From the NCBI GenBank assembly GCA_034766995.1, contig CM068322.1, forward strand, positions 1,769,589 to 1,833,588: 64,000 nucleotides of DNA. The letters are read 5' to 3'. The DNA is from Acanthacorydalis orientalis. Lineage: Eukaryota > Arthropoda > Insecta > Megaloptera > Corydalidae. The notes beneath the pieces are model-generated. The model was given only the letters and a program-made list of their open reading frames with translations. It was not told the origin of the DNA and made no database searches. A program made the translations under genes and the position numbers. Numbering within the stretch: position 1 is the stretch's first letter; each line of letters opens with the position of its first letter. Positions 38,543 to 51,281 of the stretch are shown piece by piece.

Positions 38543-41500
38543 GATAATTAAAAATTAATTTTATTTTTAATACTAATTGTTGTCTCTATTTGTTCTTATA
38601 AAATGTATTATTTTTTATCATTTTGTCAAAAATAGTGTAGTCTATTCTGCAGACAGAAAACGGCTATTCTCTAAAGATCTAAGAATGTTTTGTATGTAAA
38701 TTTTAAAAAAGCTGGGTAGTTAATTATTGTTAGTAGATAATTATACGAATTTTTAGTCAATTTATAAGAATATTAAAAAAATGACAGAAATCATCACCGT
38801 ATCAATCAAAGGAAAACATTTATTTCAAAAAAGAAAGATTTATATTAATAAGAAGATACAAATGCAAAAACTACAAAAAATAATTCATTAGATTTCGAAA
38901 AGATGATGTAGCGTGACGAGTTTTATTATATAATCATTTCAGTTAGAAATAATTATATTTTTTAATTGCGCTATTCAATAACTGGATTAACAATAATATT
39001 ATTAAATTAATTATGTACAACTACAACTTATGGACAAACTTATGCAAAAGTTGTGATTTAAATGATACGTTTAAGAATAAATGTTCAGAATATTTATATA
39101 AAAATTATGTGGTACGCTTAGACCACTTTCAATGGAAGGATTTTACTTATAAGAATTTGCTTAATCTTAGTAGCAGATATTAATTTATTGTTTTATCATT
39201 AGGTATAACATATTAACTGTGACATTTATAGCAATTACCTGCTTTTTATTGTAGTCTAGGGGAGTACAAGGTTAATATTCATGTAAAAACAAAAGAATGA
39301 ATTAACTAAACAATCACAATCTACTATGATAATCTGGAACTAGTAAAAAATGTAGATATTGAAATAAAATTAGTCAGGGAAGTAAATTTATTAGTGTATA
39401 TAAAGAAAAAAAATAATATGAAAGGAGATAAATTTATCTATCATATAAATTATTAAAATTGAGAGAAATGTATAACTAAGTCTTTTACATTAAACAAAAA
39501 GTTATAATTGTAAATATAAGAAAAATGCGAAATAAAAATGTACTCAGCAAAATATGTTATCTGATGTTATAAAATTATTTCTTGGTGTACTTATTACATA
39601 ATATGTGGTTCCTTAACAATAACTACTCGGTTATTTAATGTATAAGCAAAGCAACTATCTTATTGGTTTCATACAAAAACAACGAAAACCAAGAGATGAT
39701 ATTGAAAATATATCGCCTTGCATTCATATGCAAGGCGAATTTCCAATATTGTAGTATATGGTATTTGGTAAAAGTTATAAAAATTTAGTAACGGTCCTAA
39801 ACGAGAGTTATATTTTTGAATAAAATAGAAATATTAATAGATTAGAGAATTACTTAATTTGTCGAAATAATGTAAAAAAGTGAGTGACTAAATTTTCGAT
39901 ATTTTAGATTATTATTAGCACGGAGATTTTGTCATAATTATATATTATTCCAACAGATTTATGTGAATAGATTTAAATATCATAACAAGTTATTAAAAAA
40001 CTGTAGCGTGAAAATGTTCTACCTTAATCATAAAGTGTAGTGTTTTATGAAATTTTATAACTCAATAAAAACTTGTTTAGTTAAAACATTAATTGGGAGA
40101 AACTGGCATGGGTTTTTAATTTTAAACTTTACGAAAAATATATAAAATATTCTATGTAAAATAAATAAATAAATTTATAAATAGTCAATCTCAAGAAAAA
40201 TGAATTGAGTAAGTTAGAAAATTGTAAGTATTAGTGAGGTTTATATGAATATAGTATATATACGAGGGCGATTTCTAGAATAACTTGGTTCGATATTAGA
40301 GACAATAGCTATAGTTTCAAAGTGAAATTCATTTTTTAAGATAATCCCCTCAGAGCACAACTCACTTGCCCCATTGTTTCTCCAGCTTCGCGATTCCTTT
40401 CTTCCCGGAAGTGCGTTTCTTCAAAATCCACAAAGTAACAGTTTGTGGACTTCATCGCCTCCTCATCCGCCCCAAATCGCTTTCAGGAAAATTTTGAGTT
40501 TTGGGAATTGTTGGAAGTCCGAGGGAGTTAATCAGGCAAATACGGTGGATGCGGAAGGATTTCAAACTTCAACTCGGCCTATTTTTGCTAAACGACAACG
40601 CTTGAATGTGCTGCTGCATTGTCATATTTAAACAACACTTTTTTCTCAGCTATTCATTTTTAATTTTTCTGCTATCGCTACCTTCAACTTCTCCAAAAGT
40701 GCTGCATAGTATTGGCTGTAACTGTTTTTTCTTTGTAGAGATAGGCGATCAAGAGAATTCCTTTCGCGTCCTAGAAAACTGACCCCATCACCTTTCTAGC
40801 CTGGTGAACTGTCTTTGTCTTCTACGGAGCCGTTACACTGCGTTTAATCCATTGTTTCGATTATAGCGTGTTTTCGATTCTAGTGTGTAATATTGAATCC
40901 AAGTTTCATCCAGGGTCCCAAAATTCCGCATGAAATTCTTTGCATTCTTCTTAAACATTCCAGGAAGTCGGCTGATATCGCGTACGAACTAGTTTTTGCT
41001 CTACAGTGAGAAAACGCGGCACCCATCTTGCAGATTTTTTTTTGACACGCAATTTATTATGCAAAATAAAATGCGTTGGCTCAGTTGAGATATCTATGAT
41101 CTTTGCTATCTCGATCATTTTCACTCGCCCGTCGGACAAAACCATATCGTGGACTTTATCGATGGTTTCTGGTGTGACAGCTGTTTTCGACCTTCTTAGC
41201 GTGACATATCTTTGATGCTCGTCCCACCGCTTTTAATTTATTCACTCAATGTTGAAAGATTTACTTGGAAGGTCAAGATTCACCTAATCTACGAAATATC
41301 ATCTCATAGATTTCCTTCGCTCCTTTCATTTCCAAAAAAAGAACTGAATCACCTCGAATTCCGATTTTACACTTTCTGATTTTGCACTTTCACATGAAAC
41401 GGTTATTTTAAAACTGTCAAACGATGAATTAATAGTAGGGTGACTTTTAACTTCACATGCGTTACTAAAAGGGTTAGAATTATATGTAAACATATATAGC

Positions 41501-41561
41501 TGTCCTCTCCCTCCGCGAGTAAACGAACCAAGTTACTCTTCAAACATCCTTCGTACAACAT

Positions 41562-41620
<59 letters not shown>

Positions 41621-41640
41621 AACATATATACATATAAACA

Positions 41641-41674
<34 letters not shown>

Positions 41675-41697
41675 AACATATATACATATAAACATAT

Positions 41698-41742
<45 letters not shown>

Positions 41743-44700
41743 ACCAATAGTTTAATTTTAAAAATTTTAACAAGAGATTAACATTTTAAGAGATTTAACA
41801 AGATTTTATTGTAATTTTATCGTCTCTGGACTGTAAACAAGTACAACAAAAATGTTAATAAAAAATGGAATATTTATGAATAATTAACCATATTTATCAG
41901 CAATTTGTTGACAATTTTAGTTAATACATGTAAGATAGATAAAGACAAAATTAACTATATTTTATTGTGTGGGTGTAGTAATTAAATACGATTCCAATAA
42001 AAAAAAAATTATCTCTGAGTGAGGTAGAAATTTGACATTAATTTGAAAGAAAAATCTTTCTTTTTGTTTTAAGTGAAATATTTTTTTTAAGCTACATTTA
42101 TTCAATTTTTATTGCCGATAAAGATGTTTATATAGATATTATATTAAAAAATTATAACTGAATTAATAATGGTCATCTGTAAAACCATATTTTGCAGTTG
42201 AGTGTTTACATATTGTTCGGGATATTTGTAATCTCGAGACCAATGTACACTCATACCCTCCTTTCAATCAACAATCAACAGCCTTTGTGCACCGCCTTGT
42301 GGCATGTGCTTGGCACCGTTCAAGCACGTGTGCACGGCTGGCGACAATGGTGCATCACAGGCAGAATAAAATACAATAATTAACAGCAACAACTGAGAGT
42401 CAATAGAATATAACAGTAACCAGTCAGTAACAGAAAGACAGTTCAACAAGAATCGCCTCGGACTACAGTAACGACGCTGTGCTCCATTGTAGCATCCATC
42501 TTTTTATACTTTTTTATATTTGTTTTGTTATTACTTTTGTAACTTTATATACAATAAAGTTTGTTGTTTATCTGTTCAACTACGCAATCCTTTTTATTCG
42601 CGTATAATTGTGGTCCGCCGAATCGGATCACAGTAAAAGCGTGAACACATATGTATTTATTAAAAACGAATTATACTATAAATGGAACACAAAGTAAAAT
42701 ATATTTTTCCCTTGCATAGTCTTTTATTTGGAAAAAAATATACAAAATTGTCTATTGTATTTTGACTATATTTGTTGAATCTATTATTACAATGGAAAAT
42801 AGTTAATTATAGACTCTTAGTTGGTGTAACTTCTGACTATCCGATGGCACTAGTGTCAATGAAAATGTAGGACGTGTATGTGGTTTTGGTTAAGAAGTAA
42901 TTGTTTTCAGAGATGTGAAATAAGTTATTGGTGAAAAATAAATAAATAAAAGAAATATTAAACGAAAGTAAACTTCATTAAGAATAAACGTTTGGCTTTT
43001 GCGTGATGAACGCTGGTAGTGTATTGCGTTTTGGCTTGATGTTTGCAGCCAAAGTCTATCATTTGCAGATGATTATTAGTCGGTGATACTGATACTATCA
43101 AGCTTGTTCTTTAACCCTTTGTGCGTAGTTTGGACGAATAACGAGTTGGAAATACGAATATATCCATCATATCCACTTAGAAGGTTAACTGATCAAGAAT
43201 GGTAATTTTTTTGGTTTATATCTTAGCTATGGTCACTACAAAACAGTTGATAAACGATGAAAAAGAATGTTACTTTATGTATTTTGTAAAACTTTGTAAA
43301 TGACTTGTTAGATTGTGTATTTAAACATGCTCTAATATAATACTTTAATGAATTGATAATTGTTATGGTGTTTTTTAACAATAATATGCAAAGATCAGAG
43401 GCACTTTTCTGATTGAATTAGCGGTTTATTTTCGTTAATTTATGCGTTTAAAACATTTATATTGATAAATTATATATTTTTGTAACTAATAATTTTATTT
43501 CCAATATAACTATAATTCAAATGATATATTTCTAAGTGATAAACTTTAAGTTTAATTTTCTCAAAACATCAAATGTATTAGTTAAAAACTTCTTGCAGAA
43601 GAAAATAAACATAAAAAAATCCGATGTAATTTTGTTGACTGAATATTTAAAAAATCTAAAACTCGTTTATACAGATATACTGTTGATATTTTATTATCAT
43701 TTCCATTGAATAGTTATTAATAGTAAAACTAAATATTTCTATATTATAATTTTGAAATTTTGGATAAATCCACTTTGATAAATATTTTTTTCTCTACTTT
43801 AGTGTTCTGAGGATGATGATATTGCTAACGAAATGTACATAAGACATGATTAAAAATGATCAATATTGAATTATTGAATATTTTTGATCAGAAATAAATG
43901 TAGTTCGTGGAGTGAATGAAAAAAAATCATTTCTGAAAGTGAATATTTCTATTCAACCAACTATTAATAAATTTCAACCCATTATGAGTCAACTTGTAAT
44001 TTATTATTGCAGTGGTTAATAATTGAAGTAGTTTTTAATTATTTTTAATATTTTTTTACTATAAGCATGATATTATTTTTCTAAAAAAATAAAAAAGTAG
44101 TATAACATTTGAAGTTTTATTAAATTGTCAAGAAAAATATTTACACAATTATGTTTGATTTATATATTTTTGCATTAAAATTTTAAAAATGCTTGTATAT
44201 ATTATAATTATTTATGCGGATATTACCAGTACTTATGTTTAAAATTTCGAAAGTCTCCTATTTGACAAAAAAAAAACATAATTTAGTTCAATATTTTGGA
44301 GACTTTATGGATTTTGTTATTAAAATAGAAAATTGTGATTTTGTTACTAAAATACATATATAACATCTTTGAAAATTGTAACATCTTTGAAAATTGAATT
44401 CAATATCTTAAAAAAATATGTCATAATGTTTTAAGATAAACTTGTCATTAATCAAATTTTATTAATTTAATTATATAACATTTTAAATATAAAAAAATGT
44501 TTGCATATATCACTTAAAATTGATAATTAAAAAAAATGAATAAGTTGAAACACACAGATAAAAATGAAGAGCGTAAATGTCAAAATGTGTTTAAAAAGTA
44601 AGCATATATTTTCGTCATAAATGTCATGCTTCTTCGTTGATTTTTTTCTATCTTGTGTAAATTAATATTAGATGGGTTTTGTTATATGAAATATTTAGCA

Positions 44701-47700
44701 TAGAATGTCAGTAATGCATTCTATGCTAAAGCTATGCTAAGCATTTTGTAATTAATTTCGTACATTAAATTCAATAATCGTTCACTTAAAGTAAAGAAGT
44801 ATGTAAAAAATTGTGTATTTTTTCATACCTGTGGAAAATCACTTTCTTTCGTTTGGTATCCAAAATGATACAGGAATGTTTTTGCACCTCGTCTGGCATG
44901 TAGATAAGCTACACGAATCATGGGCGATACCGTGTGACCATCACTTAGAGCTTCCATTGTCGAATCTCTAATGTTAATCGGATGCTGTATTGGTTTATCC
45001 CAATCAGTATATTCATTTCTCACAGCTGAGAAAATTTCATTTAAATGATATACGTATGCGTTACGAATGTAAGTTCTGAGTACACGATTACGTTGATCTT
45101 CTTCAAATCCGTACTGTATATCGGCTGCGTTGAAATCATTGTAACTTTCGGTTGTAGTGGCTCCCAACATTAATTCGCATGTAATGAAAGTATCACTGGC
45201 ATGTTCCATTGCATAACCAGGGTCCAACGTTTCACTGTCTACCGATATTGAAGGCCCCCATCGTGACATAAATCTTGTATTAGGTATTTGTACGTCTAGG
45301 AGCGCGCCAAGCGGTTTCGTACGTAAACATGGTGCAATATCATCTTCCTCTTCAGGGGATGGCGTAGGAGCTGTGTTTTCACTAAAAGTATCGGTATTCA
45401 CTATTGAAAGGCAGCCTAGCTGTTGGCCGACAGCTGTTCTTAAACTATCTGGATTGTGAATTGTTGCCCATGGACTCAATGCTGTTCCACTAAGCAATAC
45501 GACTCTCGTGAAGAGCCCTTTGGCGATTGATGAAATAAGCAGAAGATTGACAAGTGCACCACCTGTATCGTGACCAACTAATGTGACGCGGGTGGGATCT
45601 CCACCGAATGCTGCGATGTTATTGCGTACCCAACGTAGTGCCATTGCAATGTCCCAAAGTGCTAAATTACCACCGGATGTTGTATTGCTGCGTATAGGAA
45701 GAGGTATTTTTCGTGTCTTCAGAAAACCTGTAAATAATGCATTAATATTTTTAGTAGTTACCAAAATTAAAAATAAAAAAATGATCATTGTAATGTTGTT
45801 TTATTATTATGACATAGTTTGCATGGTGCATCTAATTTCATATTATACTACTTTATACGTATGTTGATGTAATTATTTTAATTAATATTAATATAGCACA
45901 AAAATATTTAAATATATCCAATAATCGTTTATAAAAGTTATCATTTTCAGATCTATTAGACCAATATCGATAGTTTTGCTAATGACAGATCACTAACACA
46001 ATATTGTAAGTAAATTAATATAAAAAGGTTATATTTTTCTTAGAATAAATTCTGTAAATATATTGTTTATTAATATATATATATATACACACACAGTACT
46101 ATCTGTCGTACCACAAACTGTGGTAGTACAACAATGTCTTTTTCTCTTCCTTCGCTTTTACTCTACATAGCTAATTATAATTAAGGAGCACCAAATAACG
46201 AACGCCGGAGTGCTTTAAATGGGCGTTTCTATTGTACCAGTCGTTCTCTTTCGTACCGCAACAGGGCTCCTGAGGTGTTGTGGTACGACAGGGAGAACTG
46301 CATATATACGAGGTCAGACAATTAAGTAATGCGACAAAAGTCAAAAATCGAGTATATTTAAAAATTAAGGTACATCGCTGCGATCCCCTTCAAAGTAGTC
46401 CCCTCCCGCATCTATACACTTATTCCAGCGAGTTTTCCAGTTTTCGTAACAATTCTGGAACACTTCTTGTGGGACCTCTCCGAGTACCCTCGTCACAGAT
46501 TCTTGGATATCTTCAACGGAGTCAAAATGTCGACCTTTGACGAATTTTTTCATATGGGGGAATAGGAAAAAGTCGCACAGTGATATGTCCGGTGAATAGG
46601 GCGGTTGTGGTAACGTTGCGATGCCTTTAGACGCCAAAAACTGAGAGACACTGAACGCACTGTGACAGGGAGCATTGTCGTGATGCAGAACTCAAGTCTT
46701 CGCGATCTCTGGACGCACTCTGAGCACCCTTTTTCGTATTTTTTCGAGCACATTGCGGTAGAATAGTTGATTTACGGTTTGTCCAGGTGGTACGAACTCT
46801 TTGTGAACCACCCCTTTGCTGTCGAAGAAGCAAATCAACATGGTTTTCACTTTGGACTTGCTCATTCTCGCCTTCTTTGGCCTTGGTGCTCCAGGGGACA
46901 GCCACTGTTGGCTTTGTCGTTTAGTTTCGGGGTCATATTGAAAGAACCAACTTTCATCACCAGTAATAACTCGATCGAGAAGAGTAGGATCACTTTCAAC
47001 CTGCTCGAGACAATCTTGAGCGATGTTCATTCGATGATTTTCGTGACATGCACTACTTGCGCGTTGTTACAAAACACTAAACAGCTGGCGAAGAAATAAT
47101 CGTACGAGGGTGGTCAAGGTCTCAATCGAGAGAGTAGGGATCTGCTATTACGGTGGCGGAGTTACAGGTTCGCAGTGTTACCACAAGCCGAGAAAAAAAA
47201 TCGGTCGCATTACTTAATTGTCTGACCTCGTGTATATATATATATATATATATAATTATCAAGTTATATGCGTTATATTTATAACATAGAAAGGACACAT
47301 TTCTTTAGTTTAAATTTTTTGAAGTTTATATATTTTTTAGTAAATATTAACAACTTGCATTGTATTTTTTATTAAATTCTAAGCCATTCTTTAAGAAAAC
47401 CTCAAATAAATATCGTAATTTTCATAGATTAGTTTTTCGAACATCACTGTTTAAATAGAATAATAGGTATTTTAGCGTTAATAAATATTTAAGCGTTCTG
47501 TTAGTGTTTTGTCAAGCAATGCTATTATTTTAGAAAATGATGGTATTGTCATTTAAATGCGCATAATCATCAATAAAAATAATCATTTACTAAAACTGTA
47601 TGATTGCCAGAGTTTTTGTGATATGTGGAAAGTAAACAATTAATTTTCAAACGAAAAATATCACAGTTTGTAAATTTGGATATATTATTTAATTGTTATT

Positions 47701-48574
47701 GGTTTTGTCAATAGATTTTTACATATTAAATTGACGTAGGTACACGCTTCAATTTATTAACCATTCATTTTCCAGGTGACATTTTAATATGGATTTTTTA
47801 CTTTTTGATGATTTTAATTTATGAAAGCAGTTTATTGTAATAACATATAGTAACATATTATTTTACTTTTTCCTCCTAGTGTTGAAGTTTGTGAATCTCC
47901 GAGTTTATATCTTTTAAAACTAATTTTGTCATTTCTTTGGATTTTTGAATATTATGTTATTTACTCATTATTTACATTAGCATAAATATTAGAACTAGTC
48001 GAATAATCAAAAATAATAAAAAATCATGTAATTCACAAGAACCAAGTCTACTATGATAATAAATCAAACTGATCACATTAATAAACAGAATAAATATAAA
48101 TTTATTATTATGTTTGGACACATTATATTGAAAAAAAATACATTTTAATGTTATTTTTAATGTTATTATGCGGATCACCGTTAATAATAAAAAAAAATAA
48201 TAACATATATATTTTTGAGTTTTTATAGTAAGATTGGATTTAAAGATCAGAAATTCTAGATATTTTTTTGAAATGAATAATGAGACTTTAAAGATTTGAG
48301 TAGAAACAGATAAATATATTTTGGTGATAAATATACTGATAAATTCGATACCATGGGTTTCTGAAAGAATTTAGAAAATTTGAAAGAAATAGTAATTTTT
48401 TCAAAATTAAAAAAAAAAAAAAAATTATACAAACAAGTGGATATAAATAATTACTGTTTGAATAGAATGAAAACGATGAAAATTGTTAGAAATTGGTTTA
48501 TGACTAAGAAGAATGAATTGATTCTTAGAATATTGTTTCGTAAGAGAAAATAAATATATATCAAGAATTATTAA

Positions 48575-48653
<79 letters not shown>

Positions 48654-48727
48654 AATTGTCCCACTCTCAGAACGCAATTATATATATATATATATATAAA
48701 TTTGCAATGGTCCCACTCTCAGAACGC

Positions 48728-48791
<64 letters not shown>

Positions 48792-49864
48792 TACAGAACA
48801 TTCTGAATAATCAGATCAACGTTTTGAATTTCAATATGGATCAATAGTGTGGATTTATATTAATTGCAGATTTTAAAGTTGATTTTTAATGATAAAATGT
48901 TTAACATTGTCGGAAAAGAATTCAGATTTAAAATCTTACACACTGCTCATTGATATAATGTAGTTTGTTTAAATTATTATTCATTTTGAAATAATCGTTT
49001 TGAAAATACAAAACTCGATTCCTTATTCAAAAATATAATAAATGAGTTGTTTTAGAGTAGAATAATCGAATTTTTGCGAGTATATATTTATAAATTGATT
49101 CAGAAATAAACAAAAAGTGTAAAAGATAATTTTTTTATAAAGTAATCAAATTTACGAAAATATTCTAAGACACCATATGATAAATTATTATCCATAAAGT
49201 ATTACAATAGTATGCTTGAGACAATATTTTGCCTATAATTTTTTTCAATAAAATCGATTCAAGAAAAATACAAATATTTTTTAGTAACCTGATCATTAAT
49301 TTTATATTAACTTTAATTATTGAAACAAATACAAAATTGCTATAATATAAAAGAGAAACATTTATGTTTATCTTATAATAAATTTTGTGTACACATTAAA
49401 CATTGTGTTGTTTGTTAGCAATTCTGTCTCCGATTATGTGGTCAATGTGAATATAGTTGGTGTACACTTAACATGCTTGATGACCGGCGATGTAAATTAG
49501 TTGTTCACTTTATGAACGTCGGTGAAAAACTAATCGATAATGAACGATACTTATAATAGACGTATATATATATATATATATCACGTCTATTCTCTCATAT
49601 TTGTTTACAAGTCTCGAAGGTACTAATACCTTTGAAGTATTATTAAAACTACTATCACTGCTAAGTGATAGTAGTTTTCATAATATATAATACATTACTT
49701 TTATTTTATATTAAATATTACATCTTTACTGATATTTTAAAAGCTCATAGAATTTTAAATTTCTCCATTAAGCTTTTAAAATATTTCATTTGTTAAAATG
49801 GTAATTTTCAGAAAATGAAAATTTTTAGGATAAGAGCAGTTTATAATACATATAAATGTGTGTT

Positions 49865-49926
<62 letters not shown>

Positions 49927-51215
49927 CAAAATGACTATAATCGCAGCTACATTCGCTCAACCAAGGAAAACAAGCAGGATTTCGAAGTGGATTTAGTACA
50001 ATGGATAATATCCAGGTAGTGAGGGAGGTAATTAGCAGGTCAAATGAATACCTAATACTAGTATGTCTTGGTTGGTTGATTATTGGGGTTTTAGAGCGCT
50101 TCGACAGCTAAGGTCATTTAGCGCTCGTGTTTGTTTTAGATTTATAGACTATGAAGAGACTTTCGAGTTTTTTTTTTACCACATCGTCCGCTATATCTTC
50201 AATGAAGAACCAGAGCATAGAAGGCACATACATCGAGATGATGGATAACATCTACAAGAATGTAACCTTGAAGGTGAAGCTACAGGAAGAAACAAAGAAA
50301 AAGAAAAATAGAGAAAGGTATAAAAGAGAGAGATGCAATTTCATCGAAATTATTTACTGCAACCTTAGAAGAATTATTCATATTGGTTGACTGGGAGGAC
50401 AAAAGAATCGAAATAAAAAGGTTAAAGATTAAGTCACCACCGGTTTGCTGATGATATGTTATCTTCGTATTTTGGAAGAGCTACAAAAGAGGATAGAAGA
50501 ATTAGATGACGCCAGTCAAAGAATGGCTTAAACATGAACCACGCAAAAACAGTGTTATTCAGTGCCTTTGTCTACCTAAAGAAAATTGAAATAAGAGGAA
50601 CAAAAATAGAAGAAGTTGCGAAGTATGTCTATCTAGGCCAGCTTATCAATAAAAATGGATCATTTATTGAAGAAATAAATAGGAGAATAAAAATGGGACG
50701 GAGGTCATTTGGACGAAACACTTCGATATTTAAATCAAAAATCTCACTCTGTTTGAAGAAAAAAGTATTTGATTGATATATACTACCAGCCTTTATCTAC
50801 GGTAGCGAGACATAAGTGCTTAACGTCAAAATCATTTAAAGAATCCAAAAAACACAGAGAAGTATAGAAAGATGCATGTTAGGAATAACAAGAAGAGATA
50901 GAAAAGGAACAGAATGGATACGAAAACAGACAGGAGTCACAGATGTAATAAGAAGAGTAAAGAGTTTGAAATGGAAATGGGCGGGGCACATTGCAAGAAA
51001 AAAAGATAGCCGATGGATAACAGAAATTATTAACTGGGAACCAAGGAATATAAAAAGACCAAGAAAGAGACCAATGAACAGGTGGAATAAGAAAATTAAT
51101 TTTTTTATTGGAAACCAGTAGAAAAGAGAGGCATTCGATCGTACAAAATGGAATATTATGGAAGAGGCCCTTATCCAGCAGAGGATAGAAAGACAGCTGC
51201 TGCTGATATATATAT

Positions 51216-51281
<66 letters not shown>

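Larger units (their letters stand above)
38306..44828 (-). other. neuroligin intron with mariner and LTR
   Basis: About 6.5 kb. It contains a decayed mariner (40261-41555), a higher-order TA array (41578-41731), a probable solo LTR (42214-42606), a piggyBac-like motif TTAACCCTTTGTGCG at 43112 without a found partner, a foldback MITE (43790-43965) and two perfect hairpins (39713-39738, 44694-44730). Confidence 0.7.

Noticed and set aside
43112..43135. piggyBac end (TTAACCCTTTGTGCG)
   Set aside because: No inverted partner with TTAA was found within reach.
44829..45727. Active carboxylesterase or acetylcholinesterase
   Set aside because: The nucleophile Ser is replaced by Asp (GHDTG), and the gene has a membrane span and tail as in neuroligins.
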